Assembly (NCBI GenBank): GCA_013214715.1
Contig: JABSSB010000007.1
Span: 679 to 13,956 of the forward strand
Source: Paracoccaceae bacterium
Lineage (GTDB): Bacteria > Pseudomonadota > Alphaproteobacteria > Rhodobacterales > Rhodobacteraceae
Direction of reading: 5' to 3'
DNA length: 13,278 bases
Positions 1-6,976 of the stretch are shown piece by piece. A program made the position numbers and the translations under genes. How positions within the stretch are numbered: the stretch's first letter is position 1; every line of letters starts with the position of its first letter. Under the pieces are notes generated by a model. It saw only the letters and a program-made list of their open reading frames with translations, was not told the DNA's origin and ran no database searches.

Positions 1-273
1 TCAATCCAACGTGTGCGTGATGCCAAGTTGGCACAGGGGGCCATGTTTGCGATTGTTGATCGGTTGGGGCCGGTTGTGGTGATTACCGGAAATGGTCATG
101 CGCGTACGGATTGGGGGGTGCCAGTGTATCTCGACCGCGCGGCACCTGAGCTTGACGTTGTCTCCATCGGCCAGTCCGAGGATGGGCTGATTTCGGGGGT
201 CTTTGATGTGGTCATAGACAGTCCGTCAATTGAGCGACCCGACCCATGCCTTGCGTTCCAGTCTGACGGCTGA
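1..273 (+). CDS. ChaN/Tiki-like haem-binding uptake family protein, C-terminal part (5' truncated)
   Basis: The reading frame is open from base 1 and ends with TGA at 271-273, so the gene begins outside the window and only about 90 C-terminal residues are present. Visible blocks are QRVRDAKLAQ, then VVITGNGHARTDWGVPVYL, then APELDVVSIGQ, and near the end FDVVIDSPSIERPDPC. The GNGHxRxDxGVPxYL pattern followed by a V(L/V)S(I/L)GQ strand is the C-terminal signature I associate with ChaN-like proteins (DUF399, Tiki/EreA-ChaN superfamily), in which ChaN of Campylobacter binds haem. Any signal peptide and the N-terminal active-site residues would lie upstream and cannot be judged. The stop is 66 bases before the preferred coaBC start, in the same direction, so co-transcription is possible. 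Family assignment is by recalled motif similarity; the substrate is not known. Confidence 0.75.
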   Translation, partial: SIQRVRDAKLAQGAMFAIVDRLGPVVVITGNGHARTDWGVPVYLDRAAPELDVVSIGQSEDGLISGVFDVVIDSPSIERPDPCLAFQSDG

Positions 274-339
274 GGCACTGGTCGTTCCGGCATGGCAGCG
301 TTATGGTCCGGGCTGAAATGGGCGTTAACGGGACGAAAG

Positions 340-1545
340 ATGCTGACGGGCAAGCGAATATTGCTGATCATCGGCGGCGGTATTGCCGCTTACAAGGCGC
401 TGGAAACGATCCGGCGGCTACAGGATGCAGGGGCCGTTGTCGTGCCGGTTTTGACCCGCGCCGGCGAAGAATTTGTCACGCCTTTGTCCGTTTCGGCTTT
501 GGCGGGACAGAAGGTGTATCGCGATCTGTTTGATCTGACAGATGAGGCAGAGATGGGTCACATTGAACTGTCTCGGGCGGCTGATTTATTGGTTGTTGCA
601 CCGGCGACGGCCGATCTGATGGCAAAGATGGCGCAGGGCCATGCAAATGATCTTGCGTCCACCTTGCTTTTGGCCACAGACACGCAGGTTCTGTGTGCAC
701 CGGCAATGAATGTGCGCATGTGGGAGCACCCGGCGACTCAGCGTAATCTGGCCCAGTTGCGCGCAGATGGGGTCCGATTTATCGGCCCCAATGAGGGCGG
801 CATGGCCTGCGGTGAATTTGGGCCGGGGCGCATGGCAGAGCCTTTGGAGATCGTGGCGGCGGTGCAGGGTGCACTGTCTGCCGGGCCATTGGCGGGACGG
901 CATATCCTTGTCACCTCTGGACCGACGCATGAACCGATTGATCCGGTACGCTACATCGCTAATCGGTCTTCGGGCGCGCAGGGCACTGCGATTGCCCGCG
1001 CCCTTGCTGCATTGGGGGCTGATGTCAGCTTTGTTACGGGGCCGGCCGATGTGGCTCCGCCGGAGGGTGTGAGAATAATCCGTGTTGAAACCGCGCAGCA
1101 GATGTTGGAGGCAGTCGAGGCTGCGTTGCCAGCGGAGGTGGGTGTTTTTGCCGCTGCGGTCGCAGATTGGCGGGTGGCCTCCGCCTCGGATCAAAAGATC
1201 AAGAAGACGGTGGATGGGTTGCCACATCTGGAATTTGCGGAAAACCCGGACATCCTTGCGACCGTGGCACAGATGGAGGGGAGACGCCCGCCTTTGGTGA
1301 TTGGCTTTGCCGCCGAGACGCAGGATGTCGTGGCGCTTGCCACGTCCAAACGGGACCGCAAGGGCTGTGATTGGATCGTGGCCAATGATGTCAGCCCGGC
1401 CACAGGAATTATGGGAGGATCAGAAAACGCCGTGCATCTGATCACCGACGCTGGGGTTGAGGACTGGCCGCGTATGGGCAAGAACGAGGTGGCGGTGCAA
1501 CTGGCCGACCGTATTGCAGCCGCGCTGCACGCGGAACGCCCCTGA
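340..1545 (+). CDS. coaBC: Bifunctional phosphopantothenoylcysteine decarboxylase / phosphopantothenate-cysteine ligase
   Basis: This cytosolic enzyme performs two successive steps of coenzyme A synthesis: joining 4'-phosphopantothenate to cysteine (CoaB, C-terminal half) and decarboxylating the product to 4'-phosphopantetheine (CoaC, FMN-dependent N-terminal half). From ATG 340 it has 401 residues, close to the E. coli length. CoaC features are GGGIAAYK (12-19), His74 in MGHIEL, PAMN (121-124) and Cys157 in ACGEFGPGRM. These line up with E. coli His75, Asn125 and Cys158. CoaB features are DPVRYIANRSSG, AAVADWR and the KIKK lysines (286-289), which match E. coli Lys289. An in-frame ATG at 292 would add 16 residues, but it has no Shine-Dalgarno site and falls outside the family alignment. 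Base 340 gives the expected MLTGKRILLIIGGG start. No key residue is missing. Confidence 0.96.
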   Translation: MLTGKRILLIIGGGIAAYKALETIRRLQDAGAVVVPVLTRAGEEFVTPLSVSALAGQKVYRDLFDLTDEAEMGHIELSRAADLLVVAPATADLMAKMAQGHANDLASTLLLATDTQVLCAPAMNVRMWEHPATQRNLAQLRADGVRFIGPNEGGMACGEFGPGRMAEPLEIVAAVQGALSAGPLAGRHILVTSGPTHEPIDPVRYIANRSSGAQGTAIARALAALGADVSFVTGPADVAPPEGVRIIRVETAQQMLEAVEAALPAEVGVFAAAVADWRVASASDQKIKKTVDGLPHLEFAENPDILATVAQMEGRRPPLVIGFAAETQDVVALATSKRDRKGCDWIVANDVSPATGIMGGSENAVHLITDAGVEDWPRMGKNEVAVQLADRIAAALHAERP

Positions 1546-1550
1546 CGGGG

Positions 1551-1590
1551 CGTGGCCTTCGGCGAGTATATTTTTCAAGAGAAGAAAGAC
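1551..1590 (+). repeat. Candidate Rhodobacterales intergenic element before dut
   Basis: The 45-base gap between coaBC and dut holds CCTTCGGCGAGTATATTTTT followed by an A/G-rich AAGAGAAGAAAG tract that runs up to the dut ATG. From memory, Rhodobacteraceae genomes carry many intergenic copies of a CGGCGGGAGTATTTTT...AAGAAGAA element, and this stretch looks like a diverged copy. The A/G-rich end also serves as the only Shine-Dalgarno-like sequence for dut. Only one copy is visible here, so calling it a repeat is inference. Confidence 0.35.
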
Positions 1591-2046
1591 ATGGTCGAGA
1601 TATCTATCTGCTATGATGAAACTGCAGACCGTGATCTGCCGCTGCCCCAGTATGAAACCGCGGGCGCGGCCGGGTTCGATCTGCGTGCCTGCCTTCCGGA
1701 TCGAGGGCGGATAACGCTGGCACCCGGACAAAGGGCTTTGGTGCCGACCGGACTTCGTGTCGCCGTGGCAGAAGGCTATGAGATGCAGATTAGGCCACGA
1801 TCAGGGCTGGCCTTGAAACACGGGCTGACCTTGCCCAACAGCCCGGGCACAATCGACAGCGATTACCGGGGGCCATTGGGAGTAATCGTGATGAACGCCG
1901 GGCAGGAGCAAATCACGTTGGATCATGGCGACCGTATCGCTCAGGGTGTGATTGCGCCGGTAGTGCAGGCGCAGTTCGTGGTGGTTGAACAGTTGGACAA
2001 CACCGCCCGCGGAACAGGCGGATTCGGATCGACGGGTCGCAACTGA
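1591..2046 (+). CDS. dut: Deoxyuridine 5'-triphosphate nucleotidohydrolase (dUTPase)
   Basis: This enzyme hydrolyses dUTP to dUMP and pyrophosphate, keeping uracil out of DNA and supplying dUMP for dTMP synthesis. It acts in the cytosol as a homotrimer. The 151-residue product has all five trimeric dUTPase motifs in order: AGAAGFDLRA (24-33), RPRSGLA (68-74), GTIDSDYRG (86-94, with catalytic Asp89), DRIAQGV (114-120) and the C-terminal flap RGTGGFGSTG (140-149). ATG 1591 is preferred because it gives the standard family length. A GTG at 1552 would add 13 residues read from the intergenic AGTATATTTTT element. The stop shares its last base with the ATG of the next gene, so translation is probably coupled. 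The coaBC-dut order is common in proteobacteria. Confidence 0.96.
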   Translation: MVEISICYDETADRDLPLPQYETAGAAGFDLRACLPDRGRITLAPGQRALVPTGLRVAVAEGYEMQIRPRSGLALKHGLTLPNSPGTIDSDYRGPLGVIVMNAGQEQITLDHGDRIAQGVIAPVVQAQFVVVEQLDNTARGTGGFGSTGRN

Positions 2047-3095
2047 TGCTTTTGGTTTTTCTGATGGCAGCAGGCCTCTGGGGGCTTGGATGGGCGTTAG
2101 GCACCCCGAAACAGGCCCGGTTCCTGATGATCGGCCTGTTGCTGGTGGCTGTTCTGGCCTTGCAGGTCGTTTTGCCAGTAGGACATCCGCTGCGAGAAGC
2201 GACCGGAGGATCACCGGCTTTCTGGCTGCTTTTGATCGGGGCTGGGGCATTGGTCTGGGTTTATTCACAGGGTTTGACCCGCTTGCGGGCCCGGGCCGAA
2301 GCGCGTGAGGCGGAGGGCCCGGACGTGCCCCCGGAAAGACCCGCCGCGTTCTCCGCCACCGAACTAGACCGTTATGCCCGCCATATCGTTCTGCGTGAGA
2401 TTGGCGGCCCCGGACAGAAAGCTCTGCGCGAAGCCAAAGTGCTGGTCATCGGGGCCGGGGGGCTTGGCGCGCCGGCGCTGCAATATCTGGCCGCCGCGGG
2501 CATCGGGACCATTGGCGTGATTGATGATGATGTGGTGGAGAACGCGAATCTGCAAAGGCAGGTGATCCATGCGGATGCCATGATCGGCACACCCAAGGTG
2601 TTTTCCGCTCAAGCAGCGATGGAGGCGCAGAACCCGTTTGTAACGGTGCGGCCCTATCACCGGCGCCTCGATGACGAAATCGCTCAGGATCTTTTTGCCG
2701 ATTACGACATCATCCTGGATGGCACCGATAATTTCGACACGCGCTATTTGGCCAATCGGGTTGCTGTCACACTCGGAAAACCGCTTATCTCGGGTGCTTT
2801 GGCTCAATGGGAAGGGCAGATCAGCGTCTTTGATCCAGCCAACGGCGCGCCGTGCTACCAGTGCATCTTCCCCGAAGCGCCCGCGCCGCATTTGGCGCCC
2901 TCTTGTGCGGAAGCTGGCGTGATCGGCCCTTTGCCCGGCGTGATCGGGTCGATGATGGCGGTCGAAGCAGTCAAACTGATCACCGGCGCAGGGGAGCCGC
3001 TGCGCGGCGCGATGCTGATCTATGATGCGCTTTATGGGGAAACCCGGCGTATTCGGATTGCTCCGCGCGCGGATTGTCCGATCTGTGGGGGCTGA
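2046..3095 (+). CDS. moeB: MoeB/ThiF/HesA-family sulfur-carrier adenylyltransferase with N-terminal membrane region
   Basis: MoeB-type enzymes adenylate the C-terminal Gly-Gly of the sulfur carrier MoaD (or ThiS) with ATP in molybdopterin or thiamine synthesis. This 349-residue protein has three predicted membrane segments (about 1-19, 25-43 and 57-74) and a charged linker (77-100). A complete MoeB-like domain of about 245 residues follows. It contains RYARHIVLREIGG (109-121), the nucleotide-binding GAGGLG (136-141), NLQRQ with Arg171, TDN with Asp228, and Cys287 in the PSCAEAGV block. Paired cysteines CYQC (270-273) and CPIC (344-347) match the zinc site of E. coli MoeB. E. coli MoeB has no membrane region, so the first 75 residues are the odd feature. 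The ATG overlaps the dut stop by one base. MoeB rather than ThiF is favoured by the domain sequence, but the true carrier partner is not shown. Confidence 0.88.
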   Translation: MLLVFLMAAGLWGLGWALGTPKQARFLMIGLLLVAVLALQVVLPVGHPLREATGGSPAFWLLLIGAGALVWVYSQGLTRLRARAEAREAEGPDVPPERPAAFSATELDRYARHIVLREIGGPGQKALREAKVLVIGAGGLGAPALQYLAAAGIGTIGVIDDDVVENANLQRQVIHADAMIGTPKVFSAQAAMEAQNPFVTVRPYHRRLDDEIAQDLFADYDIILDGTDNFDTRYLANRVAVTLGKPLISGALAQWEGQISVFDPANGAPCYQCIFPEAPAPHLAPSCAEAGVIGPLPGVIGSMMAVEAVKLITGAGEPLRGAMLIYDALYGETRRIRIAPRADCPICGG

Positions 3096-3097
3096 GG

Positions 3098-3125
3098 CTT
3101 GCCCATCGCATTGACAGTGGGCAGG
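3098..3125 (+). terminator. Weak stem-loop after moeB
   Basis: CTTGCCCA (3098-3105) pairs with TGGGCAGG (3118-3125), giving 8 bp with one T-G wobble around a 12-base loop. It begins three bases after the moeB stop and has no T-tract after it. It may slow or end read-through from the coaBC-dut-moeB unit into the transporter genes, or protect a 3' end. As an intrinsic terminator it is weak. Confidence 0.3.
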
Positions 3126-3142
3126 GTAGCCCGGGATCGATC

Positions 3143-3152
3143 AGGGGGAGAG
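3143..3152 (+). promoter_or_regulatory. Strong Shine-Dalgarno site fixing the binding-protein start
   Basis: The purine run AGGGGGAGAG lies 5 to 7 bases before ATG 3158. It selects this ATG over upstream in-frame starts such as 3074, which lies inside the end of moeB. The signal peptide begins exactly at this ATG, which independently supports the choice. Confidence 0.8.
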
Positions 3153-3157
3153 CCAAA

Positions 3158-3946
3158 ATGATCAAGACAGTCGCCGTTGGGCTGGCCGCCACCGTGGTGC
3201 TGAGCGTCGCCGCCTATGCCGAGATGCCCGATCTGGGCGGTCGCGAGGTGGTGATTGCTAGCGAAAACACCTATCCGCCGCTGCAATTCATTGACCCGGC
3301 CTCGGGGGATCCGATCGGGTGGGAATATGACGCCGTCGCTGAAATTGCCAAGCGGATCAATATTTCAGTCGTTTACGAGAATCTTAGCTGGGATGCGATG
3401 ATCCCGGCCATCAGCGAAGGCCAGTATGATCTGGCCATGAATGGGATCACCATCCGCAAAGACCGGATGGAAAAAGTCGATTTCTCGCGCCCATATCTGC
3501 TAAGTGAGATGTTGATGATCGTTGCGGGCGACGAAGACCGGTTCACCGATGCGGCGAGTTTTGCGGCCAATCCCGACCTGCTGGCCGCCGCACAGCCGGG
3601 GACCACGCCGTTTTACGTGACTGTCTATGACGTGCTGGACGGGGATGAGGCCAATCCGCGGATCAAGCTGTTTGAAACCTTCGGGGCCTCGCTTCAGGCC
3701 TTGCGGGCCGGGGATGTCGACCTGGCTCTGTCAGACAGCACGGCGGCCAACGGCTATGTTGCGGCCTCGGATGGGGCACTGAAAATCATTGGTGAGCCAT
3801 TGGGCAGCGAAGAGTTCGGCTTCATCTTTCCCAAAGGGTCCGACCTTGTGGAGCCGATCAATGAGGCCATCGCTTCGATGGCCGAAGATGGCACGCTGGA
3901 AGCGCTGAACACCAAGTGGTTCCTCGAATATTCGTTTGGTCAATGA
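3158..3946 (+). CDS. Polar amino acid-type ABC transporter substrate-binding protein (SBP_bac_3 family)
   Basis: This is a periplasmic receptor that delivers a small solute, probably an amino acid, to a membrane permease. The 262-residue product starts with a Sec signal peptide: charged MIK, hydrophobic core TVAVGLAATVVLSV, and likely cleavage after AAYA (about residue 21). The mature part begins with the typical strand VVIASENTYPPLQFID (31-46). It also contains GWEYDAVAEIAKR (54-66), GQYDLAMNGITIRKDR (88-103) and VDFSRPYL (107-114). Arg103 and Asp193 (in DLALSDS) sit where family members bind the ligand carboxylate and amino group. No lipobox cysteine is present, so it should be soluble. The permease follows after a 50-base gap with a strong hairpin. 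I cannot name the ligand from sequence. Confidence 0.92.
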   Translation: MIKTVAVGLAATVVLSVAAYAEMPDLGGREVVIASENTYPPLQFIDPASGDPIGWEYDAVAEIAKRINISVVYENLSWDAMIPAISEGQYDLAMNGITIRKDRMEKVDFSRPYLLSEMLMIVAGDEDRFTDAASFAANPDLLAAAQPGTTPFYVTVYDVLDGDEANPRIKLFETFGASLQALRAGDVDLALSDSTAANGYVAASDGALKIIGEPLGSEEFGFIFPKGSDLVEPINEAIASMAEDGTLEALNTKWFLEYSFGQ

Positions 3947-3952
3947 GCACCT

Positions 3953-3978
3953 GCCGCGTCCGAGAGGTCGGGCGCGGC
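3953..3978 (+). promoter_or_regulatory. Strong intercistronic hairpin between binding protein and permease
   Basis: GCCGCGTCCGA (3953-3963) pairs with TCGGGCGCGGC (3968-3978), an 11-bp stem with one G-T wobble closed by the tetraloop GAGG. It starts six bases after the binding-protein stop and ends 18 bases before the permease ATG. No T-tract follows, so it is not a standard terminator. Hairpins in this position are known to protect the upstream mRNA from 3' decay and raise binding-protein levels relative to the permease, as in the malE-malF interval of E. coli. That role here is inference. Confidence 0.7.
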
Positions 3979-3996
3979 CAGAACTGAAAGCGCTGC

Positions 3997-4791
3997 ATGG
4001 CCGCTCCTGCCCCTCAAGATGATGAATTTCCTTGGTGGCTTGTGGTCACTGTTATGCTGGGCGCGTTGGCTGGTTGGCAGATCCTGACCGATGACGTGCA
4101 TCGCCAGATTCTGGTGACGCTGCTGCGCGGCGTTCAGATTACGGTTTTTGTCACACTTGTAAGTTTCGCGCTGGCCTCTGGGCTGGGCATGGTGCTGGCG
4201 CTGGGCGCGACGGCAAAATCGCGGATCATCCGCCAAGTCACGCGCTTTTATGTCGAGATCGTGCGCGGCGTGCCGATAATCGTGCTGTTGCTTTACGTGG
4301 CCTTTGTCCTCGCGCCAGCACTGGTGGAGTTGCGCAATTGGCTGGGAGGTTTCTTGGGGATCGAGCCCGTGCGCACGCGTGCCTTTCCATTGTTGTGGCG
4401 GGCGATCATGGCGCTCACCATCGCCTATTCCGCCTTTATTGCCGAAGTGTTTCGGGCCGGGCTGGCCTCGGTGCCGGTTGGCCAGATCGAAGCTGCGAAG
4501 GCTCTGGGGCTGACCGGTTGGCAACGGTTTCGGTTCATCGTGTTTCCCCAAGCCATCCGCACGATCCTGCCGCCTTTGGGCAATGATTTTGTGGCTTTGG
4601 TCAAAGACAGTTCACTTGTTTCTGTGCTAGGCGTTTTAGATGTCACGCAGCTAGGCAAGGTGACCTCGGCCAGTAATTTCCGATATTTCGAAACCTATAA
4701 TGTGGTCGCCCTGATCTATCTGACGATGACGATCGCGCTGTCGCTTGCCTTGCGGCGGCTGGAGAGGCATTTGCGCCAAAAAGAACGTTAG
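3997..4791 (+). CDS. Amino acid ABC transporter permease (His/Glu/Gln/Arg/opine family)
   Basis: This is an inner-membrane subunit forming the channel of the importer served by the upstream binding protein. The 264 residues contain about five or six hydrophobic segments (near 12-31, 47-70, 91-110, 133-155, a weaker one about 200-216, and 234-252). Family signatures include the EIVRGVPIIVLLLY block (87-100). The cytoplasmic EAA loop follows at IEAAKALGLTGWQRFRFIVF (164-183), then PQAIRTILPPLGNDFVALVKDSSL, the standard continuation. ATG 3997 has only a weak upstream purine stretch; a later ATG at 4054 would cut into the first membrane helix. The expected partner ATPase is not adjacent: the next gene is a peptidase. 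The permease may pair with itself or use a distant ATPase. Confidence 0.93.
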   Translation: MAAPAPQDDEFPWWLVVTVMLGALAGWQILTDDVHRQILVTLLRGVQITVFVTLVSFALASGLGMVLALGATAKSRIIRQVTRFYVEIVRGVPIIVLLLYVAFVLAPALVELRNWLGGFLGIEPVRTRAFPLLWRAIMALTIAYSAFIAEVFRAGLASVPVGQIEAAKALGLTGWQRFRFIVFPQAIRTILPPLGNDFVALVKDSSLVSVLGVLDVTQLGKVTSASNFRYFETYNVVALIYLTMTIALSLALRRLERHLRQKER

Positions 4792-4833
4792 CGGCTGGAC
4801 CTTCGAAGCCCGGCTACCTAGCTTTGAAATCAA

Positions 4834-4839
4834 AAGGAG
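4834..4839 (+). promoter_or_regulatory. Shine-Dalgarno site deciding the peptidase start
   Basis: AAGGAG ends directly against the ATG at 4840, which leaves no spacer for initiation there. It lies six bases before the second ATG at 4846, a normal spacing. The site therefore points to 4846 (MNPILADW) as the start, not 4840 (MPMNPIL). Confidence 0.8.
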
Positions 4840-4845
4840 ATGCCC

Positions 4846-6855
4846 ATGAACCCCATCCTCGCCGACTGGTCGACACCGTTTCAGATCGCACCTTTTGATG
4901 CCATTTCCGACAATGATTTCGCACCAGCGCTGGATGAGGCGATGAAAGCGCACAAGGCTGAGATTGCGGCGATTGCCGACAATCCGGATGCGCCCAGCTT
5001 TGCCAATACGATTGAAGCGCTGGAAGCGGCGGGCGAACAGCTGAACAAGGTTCTGTCTGTCTTTTTTACCGTGGCCGGGGCCGACAGCAACCCGGCGCGC
5101 GAGGCCCTTCAAAGAGAGTTTTCCCCAAAACTCGCGGCGCATTACGCCGAAATTACCGCCAATGAAGCGCTTTACGCCCGGATCGCACAGCTTTGGGATC
5201 AGCGCGACGGTCTGAATTTGGGGCCACAGCAGGATCGTTTGTTGATGTTGACCCGGCGGGGATTTGTGCGGGCAGGGGCCGCCCTGAAAGGCGATGCCGC
5301 GGATCGTATGAAAGACATCAAGGCGCGTTTGGCCACATTGGGCACGCAGTTCATGCAGAACCTGCTGGCCGATGAGCGGGACTGGCACATGGTCCTTGAG
5401 GAGGCTGACTTAGAGGGGCTGCCGAGTTTTGTGGTTGATGCGGCCCGAAAAGCTGGCGAAGAAAAAGGGCTGTCTCAACCGGTGATCACCACCTCTCGGT
5501 CGGTGATCACGCCGTTTCTGCAGTTTTCACCGCGGCGGGACCTGAGAGAAAAGGCCTTTGCAGCCTGGGCCGCACGCGGCGCCAATGGCGGCGAGACTGA
5601 CAATCGCGATATTGCCGCCGAAACGCTGAGCCTTCGGCAAGAGCGCGCCGCGCTTTTGGGTTATGACAATTTTGCAGCCTTCAAGCTCGAGACCGAAATG
5701 GCGGCCACGCCTGACCGGGTGCGTGATTTGCTAATGGAAGTCTGGTCTCCTGCGCGTGCCAAAGCCGAAGAAGAGACTGCCATCCTGACCGAAATGATGG
5801 TGGAGGACGGGGTCAATGACACGCTCAGACCCTGGGATTGGCATTACTATTCCGAAAAACGGCGCAAAGTCGAACATGACCTCGATGAAGGCGCGCTGAA
5901 GCCGTATTTCCAGCTCGATCGCATGATCGAAGCCAGCTTTGCCTGCGCCACGCGGCTGTTTGGCCTGCAATTCACCCCGCTTGATGTGCCGCTGTATCAC
6001 CCGGATTGCCGCGCGTGGGAGGTCACACGTGACGGACAGCATGTGGCTATTTTTATTGGAGATTATTTCGCCAGAGGCTCCAAACGGTCGGGCGCGTGGT
6101 GTTCGGCGATGCGGCAGCAAGCGCGGTTCCCTGATGTGCAGGCGCCTGTGGTGATCAATGTTTGCAATTTCGCCAAAGGTGATCCTGCGCTGCTGTCTTT
6201 TGACGATGCGCGCACGTTGTTTCATGAATTCGGCCATGCCCTGCATCAAATACTGTCGAATGTGACCTATGAATCCATGTCCGGCACATCCGTCGCGCGT
6301 GACTTTGTCGAATTGCCCAGCCAGCTTTATGAACACTGGCTGACCGTGCCAGAAATCCTGCGCGACTACGCGACCCATGCTGAAACAGGCGAAGCGCTGC
6401 CGCAGGATGTTCTGGATCGCCTGATCGGTGCTCAGAATTTCAACATGGGCTTTCAAACCGTTGAATACCTGTCTTCGGCCCTGGTCGATCTGGCTTTTCA
6501 CGACGACAAGGCGCCGACAGACCCAATGGCGCGGCAAAGTGAAGTGCTGGCACAGATCGGCATGCCCGAAGCGATCATCATGCGCCATGCGACGCCGCAT
6601 TTCGCCCATGTCTTTGCAGGCGACGGCTATGCCTCGGGCTATTACAGCTATATGTGGTCCGAAGTCATGGATGCAGATGCATTTGAAGCCTTCGAAGAGG
6701 CCGGCGACCCCTTTGATAGCGACAAGGCGAAGGCGTTGGAAACCAACATCCTGTCGACGGGCGGTTCGCGGGAAGCCGCGGAGCTTTACGAGGCATTTCG
6801 AGGTCGGTTGCCGGGCGTGGACGCGCTTTTGCGGGGCAGAGGATTGGCAGCCTGA
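4846..6855 (+). CDS. dcp: M3 family zinc metallopeptidase, Dcp-like peptidyl-dipeptidase
   Basis: M3 peptidases degrade short peptides inside the cell; Dcp releases C-terminal dipeptides. This 669-residue protein has the usual family length and no signal peptide, so it is probably cytosolic. The zinc site is HEFGH at 460-464 (His460 and His464 ligands, Glu461 the catalytic base), with Glu489 in RDFVELPSQ as third ligand, 25 residues after His464. The following SGTSVARDFVELPSQLYEHW resembles Dcp (SGTNxxRDFVEFPSQxxEHW) more than oligopeptidase A, which has SGINGVPWDAVELPSQ. Near the C-terminus HVFAGDGYASGYYSYMW (about 587-603) is the conserved substrate-binding block with Tyr residues. Specificity is inferred, so dcp is the better of two possible symbols. 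The gene sits 54 bases after the permease stop; it could supply amino acids alongside the importer, but no functional link is shown. Confidence 0.9.
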   Translation: MNPILADWSTPFQIAPFDAISDNDFAPALDEAMKAHKAEIAAIADNPDAPSFANTIEALEAAGEQLNKVLSVFFTVAGADSNPAREALQREFSPKLAAHYAEITANEALYARIAQLWDQRDGLNLGPQQDRLLMLTRRGFVRAGAALKGDAADRMKDIKARLATLGTQFMQNLLADERDWHMVLEEADLEGLPSFVVDAARKAGEEKGLSQPVITTSRSVITPFLQFSPRRDLREKAFAAWAARGANGGETDNRDIAAETLSLRQERAALLGYDNFAAFKLETEMAATPDRVRDLLMEVWSPARAKAEEETAILTEMMVEDGVNDTLRPWDWHYYSEKRRKVEHDLDEGALKPYFQLDRMIEASFACATRLFGLQFTPLDVPLYHPDCRAWEVTRDGQHVAIFIGDYFARGSKRSGAWCSAMRQQARFPDVQAPVVINVCNFAKGDPALLSFDDARTLFHEFGHALHQILSNVTYESMSGTSVARDFVELPSQLYEHWLTVPEILRDYATHAETGEALPQDVLDRLIGAQNFNMGFQTVEYLSSALVDLAFHDDKAPTDPMARQSEVLAQIGMPEAIIMRHATPHFAHVFAGDGYASGYYSYMWSEVMDADAFEAFEEAGDPFDSDKAKALETNILSTGGSREAAELYEAFRGRLPGVDALLRGRGLAA

Positions 6856-6864
6856 TCCACCAAA

Positions 6865-6915
6865 TGGACGTGCCAGCCCCAGACATCAAAAAAGGGTTTC
6901 TTTCTGGCCCGTCCA
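6865..6915 (+). terminator. Imperfect inverted repeat after the M3 peptidase gene
   Basis: TGGACGTGCCAG (6865-6876) and CTGGCCCGTCCA (6904-6915) form a 12-bp stem with one T/C mismatch around a 27-base loop that holds AAAAAAGGGTTTCTTT. It starts nine bases after the peptidase stop, and AATTT follows the second arm. Position fits a transcription end, but the loop is long and there is no proper T-tract. The rest of the 121-base gap shows no gene. Confidence 0.35.
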
Positions 6916-6976
6916 AATTTAAGTGCAGTCACAATGATGCAGTGAACCCAGTTTGAAATCTCTTGCTCTCGAGAAA

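Noticed and set aside
586..1227. 213-codon open frame on the minus strand
   Set aside because: It is antisense to coaBC, whose motifs are complete, and the Arg/His/Cys-rich product looks non-coding.
3111..3139. Perfect TTGACA -35 box before the binding-protein gene
   Set aside because: No convincing -10 box stands 16-18 bases on, and the start point it predicts would fall within the Shine-Dalgarno site. The TTGACA also lies in the loop of a hairpin.
4802..4828. Inverted repeat TTCGAAGC / GCTTTGAA before the peptidase gene
   Set aside because: The arms are only 8 bp with one wobble and an 11-base loop, which is close to chance in this sequence.
5731..6609. 292-codon open frame on the minus strand
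   Set aside because: It lies fully inside the M3 peptidase gene, has an Arg/His/Gln-rich composition typical of antisense reading of GC-rich code, and matches no family I know.
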